Assembly: GCA_024305745.1 (NCBI GenBank)
Contig: JAHRBS010000001.1
Location: 3,224,001 to 3,288,000, forward strand
Direction: 5' to 3'
Origin: Polyporus tsugae
Taxonomy: Eukaryota > Basidiomycota > Agaricomycetes > Polyporales > Polyporaceae
Length of the DNA: 64,000 nucleotides
Position 1 is the stretch's first letter; each line of letters starts with the position of its first letter. Below the pieces are notes generated by a model. The model searched no databases. It saw nothing but the letters and a program-made list of their open reading frames with translations, and was not told the origin of the DNA. This document shows positions 55,721 to 64,000 of the stretch, piece after piece. A program made the position numbers and the translations under genes.

Positions 55721-56166
55721 TGTCATGAACATTCCATTCGGCGCCTGCCACCAGCGCCTTAGTTTCCTTTTCCGGACAATCTACTTCTCACGTTGTACTT
55801 ATTGTTCTCCGTTGCATTGTATCTTATCCTTTGTTCTCTAGCACAATAGCTCCTTATTGTCCACTGTCGCTATTGTTCTGTTTCCATTGTTCACCTGTGT
55901 CCATAGTTACCTATTGTCCCCGGGTTCTCATTGTCCTTTATACGTATATAAGGACCTGTACTTTGCTGCCTGGAGACCTCAGTTTTGACCTCTTGTCTCC
56001 AGGTAAGCCTCGCTGTATTTCGCTCATAGACACCTACTTACTCAATACATCTTGTCTCCAGCCCTGACCATTGAGCCTTGCTCCACTCTCGCTGCACAAG
56101 TGCTTGTTGGCGCTCCTGCTCGTCTTGTACATATCCCTGATCCTTGCTCGACGCTCAGTTGTAACA
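55721..56166 (+). mobile_element. Element A 3' LTR, 446 bp
   Basis: Begins TGTCATGAACATTCCATTCG directly after the purine tract TAGGAGGGGGGTAT and ends CAGTTGTAACA. It is similar throughout to the LTR at 49134 once the nested element is removed, with visible point differences, so the element is not recent. TATA-like TACGTATATAAGGACC at about 55939. The 5 bp outside this end do not match the bases before 40961, so no target duplication frames the whole cluster. Confidence 0.9.
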
Positions 56167-56199
56167 CTCGGCATTATGAGTAGGAGCACAGACAAGTCT

Positions 56200-58180
56200 G
56201 TGCTCCGAGCTATCAATCTCGTACTGGCTCCGCCAACTTCCACTTTGGGTGGTCTACATTACCTCAGCGAGTGGAGTTCAAACGAAAACAAATCTACGCT
56301 GTCCAACCTCATATATTTCCTCTTGATCTCTTGCTCGGTTATTGTCAGCTCATCCATCACGTCACATCAATTGCTCTAGAATGCGGTCAGTGGCCAGTGG
56401 CCCCAAGGATTGAGCACCCCTCTTCACCTTGCTCTGGAATGCGGGCTCCGGTGTGAAGTACTTGACAGCGTACTCGTGCATACACTTGGGCAACTGGCTT
56501 CTGCTGATAAATGCTCATGCCACAGCGTCTAGCTTCTCTCGCTGCTCAGCGTCTTTGGCCACTGTCCTCGCACTCTTGCTCACCTGCTTGTCTTTGTCGC
56601 CTGGTGCTGGATCGAAAGCCCAATCCTCCACAAGCCACAGCATCGTCCCTTTCAGTGTCTGATTGCGCACGGCTCGACCTCCCTTCTGGAATGCCGAGCA
56701 AAGGTCCTGAGCACCGTAGATGATAGACCAGAGGATGTTAGGTACATTGCAACCCATTCCTGCCGCATCCGTACAGAACAACCAGCGGATTTTTCCCATT
56801 CGGAAGGCCTCCATTGTTGTCTCCTTGTAGGCATCCGAGAACACCGCAATAAAGACAGCGAGCATCTAGGTTGGCGGCAGAACCCTTCGGAGTAAGTTGC
56901 AGGCCTCTCAAGCCTCACGCCGTGTGCTGAAATAGAAGATGGATTTAGGAAGGTCGGATGGGGTTGCAGGTCCAGCCGGCACAAGCGGGAAGAGCACAGC
57001 AAACAATGATTTTGAGTATTCCATCGGCCGGACCCAGAGGGCGAGGTTTGGACGGTCGGAACCCAGGTCTGTTCCCCAGAAAGGACGGTGCTGGCCCATT
57101 CCCACTGATTCAAAGCAGAAGTTGAAGATCTCCGTCGGGAGAGTCGCTGAGAATAGAGCCCATGGAGTCTCCATACCAGTAAGCACCCGCAGTTGCTTCA
57201 ATTCTGCGTAGTCTTTACGGAACTCCTTTGCCTAGTCAAACATCACATGGGCCTCGTCGACAATGACGGCCAAGAGACGCCTGCAAAAGGCCTCGCTCCG
57301 GAACAACTGCTTGAAGTTGTTGTTACATAGGAGACACTCGGGGGATGCGTAGCATAAGTTCGTAGGGCCGTCCTCAAGAGCCTGAAATAACGATTTCTCA
57401 TTATGATCCTCGTTTATGGCCACAGCAGATATCTGCCAATCACGTAGGTCAATGCTCCCTCTTTGACCATCTGAATCCTGGGTGACGGCGCGCTGACCTT
57501 TGGCACGTTGAAACTCCCATTACACCCGCCTAGTCCCTCACCTGCAGCCTCACTTTCCCCTGCCGGTGGTCCCCTAATCACAGCCAGAGCACTCTCCGCC
57601 AAGTCACCACCTGCTTCGCACCCTCGAGGCACATTGGATATGCACGGGTCCGGTGCTGCAGAGTCCAGTACAGCCGGACGACTGGCCCCAGTTGTATATG
57701 CGGCGACTGGTGTCTTTTCGTGTCGGGTATTCATGCGGCGAACCTAGTGCAGCATGTAAGTAGTCAATCTAACTTCCGTCACCACCCATGCAGTGTACCT
57801 GATCGCTTTGCAGCGCTTTCAAAGGGCATATCACTAGTACAAGCCCATTGAAGCCACCCGATGCAGCCGCAATGGCAACAAGAGCAAAGACCAGCGATTT
57901 TCCAGCCCCTGTTCCCGCAACTGTCATGACATCATGGCCCTCGAGGATCTTGTTCATAGCGCGCAACTGCCATGGCCGCGGTGCGTATCCAAAAATTGTT
58001 TCCGCGCTCTCCTTGATGACATCCTCACTAACTCGTGTCTTGACCTTTGGCCAGCACAACAGACCCTGTCCGGCACTGTGGTCTGGTGAGCCATCTGGGG
58101 TGGTGGAGTGAGTGGTCGAATACAGGACCTTAGATGACAAGCCAAAGAGAGTCTCACTAGAAGGGGCCGGAGAGAGCAAT
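56200..58180 (-). pseudogene. Decayed RecQ-like DEAH-box helicase
   Basis: Pieces of one helicase occur in order on the minus strand. At 58180-57769: FGYAPRPWQLRAMNKILEG, Walker A GTGAGKS and LVLVICPLKALQSDQV. At 57423-57232: NEDHNEKSLFQALEDG and VIVDEAHV (motif II). At 57201-56908: LTGMETPWALFSATLP (motif III) and SDRPNLALWVRP. At 56865-56515: WLFCTDAAGMGCNVPNI and QKGGRAVRN (motifs V/VI). Then YAVKYFTPEPAFQSK down to about 56.37 kb. Stops and frame changes separate the pieces, and about 345 bp between 57424 and 57768 interrupts the conserved order. RecQ-like helicases of this type are abundant and often subtelomeric or repetitive in Agaricomycetes. Non-functional here. Confidence 0.85.
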
Positions 58181-58189
58181 GGCTGGCCA

Positions 58190-58452
58190 GTTAGGGAGAC
58201 TCTGGAGGGTCACGGGCTCTGTGTAGCCCTTCTGGGAGTCTTTCGGTGTCGAGGAGTTGATAAGGTCAGACCTCACGCTAGCAATAAGCAAAGGACTGGG
58301 GGACTAAAGACCAACTCGAAGCTGGGGAATTACCGCAGCTATCGAGGGGTTTATATATTGGTTTGGAGCCCGTGCACGGACCAGGTGCTTCAGGGCAGGT
58401 CGTACATGTCGTTACAGGTGGTATTACTAATCGTGAAAGTCGTATCGTAACA
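58190..58452 (-). mobile_element. Element C 3' LTR (left boundary unresolved)
   Basis: On the minus strand, the purine tract AAAGAGGGGGGTAA is followed at 58452 by TGTTACGATACGACTTTCAC, the expected start of an LTR. A TATA-like ATATATAAAC lies at about 58350-58359. The LTR end is not clear; it must lie before the helicase sequence beginning near 58180. The matching 5' LTR would be to the right of this window. Confidence 0.6.
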
Positions 58453-58530
58453 TTACCCCCCTCTTTAGCTTCATGTCCCAGGAAGCCGCGAAGCGTTAGT
58501 GGTGGGGTAGTCGTTAATACCTTGGGTTAA

Positions 58531-61500
58531 CTAGTCATAAGCAAAATGTCGTACATAGTCCTGTTGTGTATTGATTTCATTAGGATTTCGTCTTTTCCAG
58601 TCATTATATCTATGTGTCCAAAAGTCATAAGAATCTGTGTCGTATGTGATTATTTGTCCATGTTTGTCCGTAGCAGTGAGTAGGTAGCGAACGTGGATGC
58701 GCGGCGCGAACTTGTTCGCGGTGTAGAAAGCGGTGATGAGTTTCTTGGCCTCGTCCGTCTGGAGTTCATCTGTATCCGAAGGTACCCATTTGCGGTCAGC
58801 TCGTGTGAGTCCACACCATTGAACGAGGTAGTGAACTTTGCGAGATCGACCCGATCCTTCTACGATCTTTGAATCTAAGATCGATTCAGCTTCTCGGTCG
58901 GGTTCCAAAAGAGTGGGTACTTCTCGACTGGTTTTCCCTTGATTCGGGAACTCGGGATCGTGTGCAGGGGTTAAGAGTACTTCGTTGAATATGGGATGAC
59001 ATAACTTCCACTTGGGTGGGAGCTTTAGGCGATATGCACTAGCGCCGACTTTTTCTTCAACTCGGAAAGGGCCGTAGTGCTTGTCTTCGAGTTTCTTGTT
59101 TGGTCGGTCGGTGGGGAAGTTCTGTGCGTCTATATATACGTAATCGCCTATCTTGTAATCTCGTGACGGTTGTCGGTGTTTGTCGTAATGTCGCTTCATC
59201 GCTTCTCGCGCTATCTCCAGCGCCTGCGCTGCTTGCTTCCCGATGTGTTGCATTCGCTCGGCGAATTGCTTGGCGGATTCATTGATGCCGTCTTTCAAAG
59301 TCTCGACTCTGGTGTTGGGTTCGTGACCGTGAGTCATGAAGAAAGGGGACATTCCTGTGGACGCGTGTACACGACATCGGTAAGCGAACTCTGCTAGTGG
59401 TAGCCATTCGACCCAGTCGTCCTGTTTGTGATTGATGAAGATCCGTAGATAGGTCTGGATCTCTTGATTCATGCGCTCGGTCTGGCTGTCGGTCTGGGGA
59501 TGGTAGGCTGTACTAGGATTGCCTTCGATCCCCATCTGTCGGTAGACTTCTTTGGTGAAGGAGGACACGAGGGTAGAGCCTCGGTCCGACCATATGCGCT
59601 TGGGCAGGCTGTGGGGTACGACTACGTGTTTGATGAAGAGTCTCGCTTGTCCTTCTGAGTCTAGCGTTTTTGAACAGGGGATAGCGATGTAGTCTTTGGA
59701 TTTCATATCGACAAAGACTAGTATGGCATCATGTCCGTTGCATTCGGGTAATCCGGTCATATAGTCCATGGTGACGAATTGCCAGTTCTGGTCGGGAATA
59801 GGGTTGGGATGGAGTGGTGCGGCACGTGGTTGTCGATCAATCTTGACGCGCTGACACGTGATGCATCCGGCGACGTACTTGGCAACGTCTTTCCGAATGG
59901 ACGGCCACCAATAAGATCTCATGATCAGATCTTGTGTTTTGGCTGCGCCCGGGTGTCCAGCCGCGATTGAATCGTGGTGTGAAGCGATGACGCATCCGCG
60001 AAGTTCCGAGTGGTTTGGAACGACCATTCTCCCCTTCCTGTAGATTAAGCCGTCCTCGGCTAACTCCCAATCATTGTCCTTTCCTAGTTTCTCAACGACA
60101 AGACGGTCATAAAGATTAACGTGTTCCAAACACATTTTCTTTAGATTGTCCGCTCCGTCTATCGTATGAGAAGCCGCAAACCAGTGTTCCTTGAGCAACG
60201 TGAAGTTTTCGATCACGGGACCGGTTTCATGATCCACGCGTCTAGACAGAGCGTCTACTTTGCCCATGGTACGACCTGGTTTATGGTGTAACTTGAAATG
60301 GTAGTTTGCGAGAGTTGTCGCCCAACGCGCTTGTCGCGCGTTTAGCCATTGTGGTTTTCGGAAGTATTCGAGGTTCTTGTGGTCATTATGGACCTCAAAT
60401 TCTCGCGCGTTTGGAGGAAGTGACGCCATTCTTGTAACGCGGCGATAACCGACAACATTTCTCGATCCCAGATCTCGTATCCTTTTTGTGCGGATGTTAA
60501 GGAATGTGATAGGAAGGCAATAGGTTTCCATAGTCCGTTCTGACACTGCGAGAGCTCGGCTCCGATCGCAAAGTTCGAGGCATCGCATTCGACTTTTAAG
60601 GGATCCGTGTCATTGGGTATGGCTAACACGGGGGCGTGTGTGATTGCGCCCTTGATCCCTTCAAAAGCGAGTTGATGCTCTGGAGTCCATGTCCATACGT
60701 TTAGACCCGTGAGACGATTCATTGGTCCAGCGATCTTTGAGAAGTCCTTGATAAACAGTCTATAGAAGTTTGCGAATCCGAGGAAACTCTGTACATCGCG
60801 TTTGCACGTGGGTACCGGCCAATCAGTGACACCTTTGACCTTGCCCGGGTCCATGCGGATCTCGCCGGGGGTGATGATATGACCTAGGTACTCGGTTTCC
60901 TGAGTTTCGAACTCGCACTTCTGGGGTTTACACGTAAGGTGATTGTCTCGAAGGATCTGTAGGACTTGTCGTACTATGCGTCTGTGTTCCTCTAGATCGG
61001 CTGTACAGATGATGATGTCGTCCAAGTACACAATGACTTTTCCACGAAGAATCAGATCTTGGAAGATCGAGTTCATCATCATTTGGAAAGTCGCCGGGGA
61101 GTTCGTTAAGCCGAAGAACATGACGAGAGGTTCGTATAAGCCGCGATTTGTGATAAACGCTGCTTTTTCCTCATCGCCTTTGACTATACAAATATTGTTG
61201 TATCCCCAACGTATGTCTAACTTGGTGTAGTACTGGGCACCCTTCAGCCGATCTAGGATCTGTAGCATTAGAGGAAGAGGGTACACGTTTTTCTTGGTCA
61301 AGGCGTTTAACTGTCTGTAGTCCTGGACGGGACGCAGTTTGCCGTCTTTTTTCTTGACAAAGAAGAACGGAGCCCCCCACGAGGATTTCAATGGACGAAT
61401 TCGACCCGTGGATAGATTTTCCTCTAAGAACACGTCTAGCGCTTGTTGTTTGTCTAGGGTCATGGGGTATATTTTTCCACAATACGGTCTAGCATTCACG

Positions 61501-62807
61501 GTTAATTCAATCGCGTGGTCATAAGGCTGTCGTTTGGGAAGAGTGGAGAATGTCGCTTCGTCGAAGACGTCGCGGAATTCTCGATAGTACTCTGGGATCA
61601 TTTCCTCAAACGTTTGTTCTGCTTTGGCCTCATTCTGTTTGATTGCGATTTCCATTGCTACCGACGTTTTCGCACGTATGTGGACTGATCGGGCGTCAAG
61701 CCATGATCGGGTATGTAGGGAGAAGATTTGATCACCAGCGCTGATGATGTGATGGCAAGTGCTCGGGCATCGGTCGAACTCAATGGTTTTGTTCTTCCAA
61801 TGTATCGACAGATTGTGGTGCTCAATCCAGTCGTGCCCAAGATATATGTCCATTTTGCCAAGATCAGTGACTAGAAGCGGGATTTGTTCCGCGTGGTCTC
61901 CGATCTGTAGTTGTACGTCAACGTAATGCGTGATTCTACCGCCTATGTTGGGAGATCCATCAGCGTTGAATACGTCAATGGGATGTGGGAATGGTTTAGG
62001 TGATAGGCCTGCATGCTGAACGAAGTTTCTATTGACACACGAACCGGTACAACCGGTATCGCAGAGAGCCTTGGTGTCGTAAACCTGAAGAGTTTCTAGG
62101 TTTTTGATCATGACCGGTATGTCTAGTTGTTTGCTTCCGGTGCCGCGTGTGACTTTGAAGTACGTCGGACCGTAGGACATTACTCGGATGGCATTAATGG
62201 GCGCACTAGGGGTTTTTTCGACTTTTTTGTTATTTTTGGACGAGAAATTAAGCACGGGTTCTACCCCGCCGCGCTGATCGTTGCCTGTGGGTTGGCTCCG
62301 ACGATCAGTTGTCTCGTTATTTTTAATAAGTATAGTACGTAACTGGGTAGGGTGGGGAATGGTGGAGTTGTCCGGTGAATAAGTAGGCATAGGTATCATA
62401 CAACCCGGAACAGGTACATCAGAGTCCAAGACAGAAAACCGATTCTGAAAACTATTGTACAGTGACGGTCGCCGCGTATGTGCGCTTATGTGGGACCGTA
62501 GGGAAAATGCTGCTCGTACTCGTCCATCTGTTGTTGTATCTCGTTGTATCCATCTGTGTATTCCTCCAGTGCGTGCTGTGGCTCTGGGTCCTCGTGATAG
62601 GTAGGGACCGTCACCCCGGCAATCTGTGCAAGGAAGTCCTCGGGGTCTTCTTGATGGAAACGTCTGACCTCTTCGAGGAATTCCTCGCGACTGTCGCGTT
62701 CTTCCCATCGGCGCTTCTGTACCGCAGCTGCGCCGGTCCGGTTGGGGATGTGCCACATGTCTCCGCATGAGCCCTTCTCGGTCTGCTTTGCACCGCACTT
62801 TCGGCAT
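58531..62807 (-). pseudogene. Element C pol (Ty3/gypsy chromovirus), nearly intact
   Basis: Two long frames, 62807-60342 and 60588-58531, overlap and join across a single one-base frameshift near 60410 (EWRHFL then REFEVHNDHKN). Domains: retropepsin LCDTGCTGS with intact DTG; RT with KLRPVQDYRQLNAL and the catalytic box YLDD intact; RNase H (VECDASNFAIGAEL); zinc finger (HHDSIAAGHPG...CITCQRV); integrase with VTMDYMTGLP, SDRGSTL and DSQTERMNQE, all three catalytic acids present; and a C-terminal chromodomain-like part (VHYLVQWCGLTRADRKWVPS). Apart from the frameshift no stop is seen, so this is much younger than elements A and B. The first 300 nt of the upper frame overlap gag in another frame, so Pol probably starts further in. 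Confidence 0.92.
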
Positions 62808-63916
62808 GGTCGGGCCCTGAGCCGATCAATGTCCATCGGCTGTCCGGCTCCTCCGTATGTGACCCCTGTGCCTGTGCGTCTGTCTCCCAGCATTGTGGGT
62901 ACCTGGGGATGTTGTGGGTAGTATGGCCGGGGCGGTGGGTATTGTGACGCTGGGGCGTATGGCGGATATCGTGACGGAGGGAACGCCGGGGAATGCTCTG
63001 GGTATCGTGACGGATACCGTGGGGCATTTCCTGGGTATCGCGGGAGAGGGTTACCATAGCGCGGGGGAGCATTCGGCGGTGGGTACTGAGGTGGAGCACG
63101 TGGGGGTGGCTGTTGCGGGGGTGGTCGACGTGTGAAGTCACGGATCTGGCAGTTGAAGATGATGCAATCGTTATCCATGGCGATGATTGTAGATTTCCAC
63201 TGAGCGTAGGTGACAGGCTTTACCGGCATCGTGCTGATCGCAACTAGATAGCTGGATGGTAGCGCGTTTTTGAGCCGATAAATATTGTTAGCCGTGTCTC
63301 TGTTTTCCGTGGCACGGGCTGTCAGATCTTCCCATTCATCAAAGAAGTCTTCGGCTCGGCGATTGCCCATGTGAATCTGATCGAGTGCGATGATTGCGTC
63401 GTTAACGTAGTTTATTGGTCTAAACTTCGCTGTCAACTCGGCCCAGAACGCTGCTACGTCCGGGTAGTTCCAATCTATTCCCATTTGCCACAAACTTGTC
63501 CTCTACGAGATTACGCTTCCATCTGTTCACAGTTGTGCCGCGAATCAACCCTAAGACGGCAGATATTGCTGGATCTTTGTCCAGGCCGGCCACGTAGACC
63601 TGGACGTCAGACTTCCATTGTTTGAAGTCTGGGCTGAGGCCATCGAAGTACTCGGGCTGGGCGAGTCTAGGCGGGGCGTGGTTCCTACCTCGCGTTGGGG
63701 TTGGGTTGCCGCAATGAAGTTTGCGATCTCCCCCGAGATCCACGCTTGCGTTGCCGCGTCAAATGAAAATGTTTTGTGCCATTGTTCGATGAGCGCGGGG
63801 TGGTTGGCTGATGCCGGCGGTTTGGACGGGAGGTTGGATGGGTTTTGGGAAGCGGGGTAAGGATCCTGTGGTCGTGGGGGGAGCACGGAGACCGAGGTTC
63901 TCGAGGGCACGGACAA
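62486..63916 (-). pseudogene. Element C gag, two frameshifts
   Basis: Three frames join to make a Gag: 63916-63551 (N-terminal, Pro/Ser-rich, then QAWISGEIANFIAATQPQR), 63743-63420 (QPEYFDGLSPDFKQWKSDVQVYV, the classical gag opening), and 63493-62486 (DWNYPDVAAFWAELTAKF, then AEDFFDEWEDLTARA). Frame changes are needed near 63660 and 63490. A Pro/Arg/Tyr-rich tract (PPPRYP-type repeats, about 63120-62890) precedes a degenerate zinc knuckle CRKCGAKQTEKGSC. The C-terminus is acidic. The 322-bp overlap with the pol frame suggests expression of Pol by frameshifting or internal processing. The start may lie upstream, near the window end. Confidence 0.8.
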
Positions 63917-64000
63917 ATCCGTCTGAGTCAGATCTATGACGTCTGGGAGGTTCCTGATCGTCGTCTGAGTGTCTGTTGGAGGCGAGGGTTCTTCCGGGAG
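63917..64000 (-). mobile_element. Continuation of element C leader
   Basis: The last 84 bp lie upstream of the element C gag start on the minus strand. No LTR end or primer-binding site is visible before the window stops. Confidence 0.4.

Noticed and set aside
60342..60588. Programmed frameshift between RT and integrase of element C
   Set aside because: The overlap lies inside the conserved RNase H domain, where no Ty3/gypsy element is known to use recoding; a simple one-base deletion is more likely.

Overview
The window is nuclear DNA of a filamentous basidiomycete. Genes are dense and GC-rich, with many 45-75 nt GT-AG introns in consistent phases, one carrier gene matches yeast Ggc1 along its whole length, four tandem TTAGGG units occur, and chromodomain Ty3/gypsy elements are present. 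Agaricomycetes is very likely. A polypore is a guess. Spliced gene models here were built by hand from GT/AG sites, reading-frame phase and family similarity.

Left and middle part (about 1-38 kb): chromosomal genes mixed with duplicated or decaying sequence. In order: a relic copy of a mitochondrial carrier gene (1-835); an F-box/WD40 gene with a frameshift that runs into that relic (680-2856, -); the intact GTP/GDP carrier GGC1 (4359-5698, +); a 674-bp non-autonomous DNA transposon (5891-6564); a kinase-like gene (6838-7962, -); a small putative gene (8088-8532, +); a 23-exon MFS sugar transporter (9454-12346, +); a 14-exon, 1303-residue protein with a helical N-terminus and two ZZ zinc fingers (13134-17810, +); two more copies of the kinase-like gene arranged head to head around an imperfect palindrome (18947-20241, -, and 21767-22902, +); a probably broken gene of unknown function (23043-24005, -); then conserved housekeeping genes: RNase H1 (24646-25889, -), a Trs65-like TRAPP II subunit (26323-29577, +), the ribosome-biogenesis GTPase NOG1 (29731-32437, -), and cytosolic Xaa-Pro aminopeptidase P with a long disordered N-terminus (34793-38141, +).

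Right part (about 38-64 kb): a poorly coding interval with a CT/G microsatellite and an interstitial telomere-like repeat, then a retroelement pile-up. Family A LTRs (446 bp, starting TGTCATGAA) occur at 40961 (fragment), 41353, 49134 and 55721. They bracket a chimeric internal region, which has its own 419-bp LTR of another type at 42555, and a nearly complete element A. The 49134 LTR is split by a second TA-flanked DNA element, and removing that element restores exactly 446 bp. Elements A and B carry active-site changes and nonsense codons dominated by transitions. A decayed RecQ-like helicase (56.2-58.2 kb, -) separates them from a younger Ty3/gypsy element C (58.2 kb to beyond the window end, -), whose protease, RT and integrase catalytic residues are intact.

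How the genes relate: the housekeeping genes are independent neighbours, arranged in divergent (RNase H1/Trs65; NOG1/AMPP) and convergent (Trs65/NOG1, 153 bp apart) pairs. The most unusual chromosomal features are the kinase-like family amplified by inverted duplication and the ZZ protein with its MLKL/HeLo-like N-terminus. No CRISPR array, tRNA or rRNA gene was recognised.
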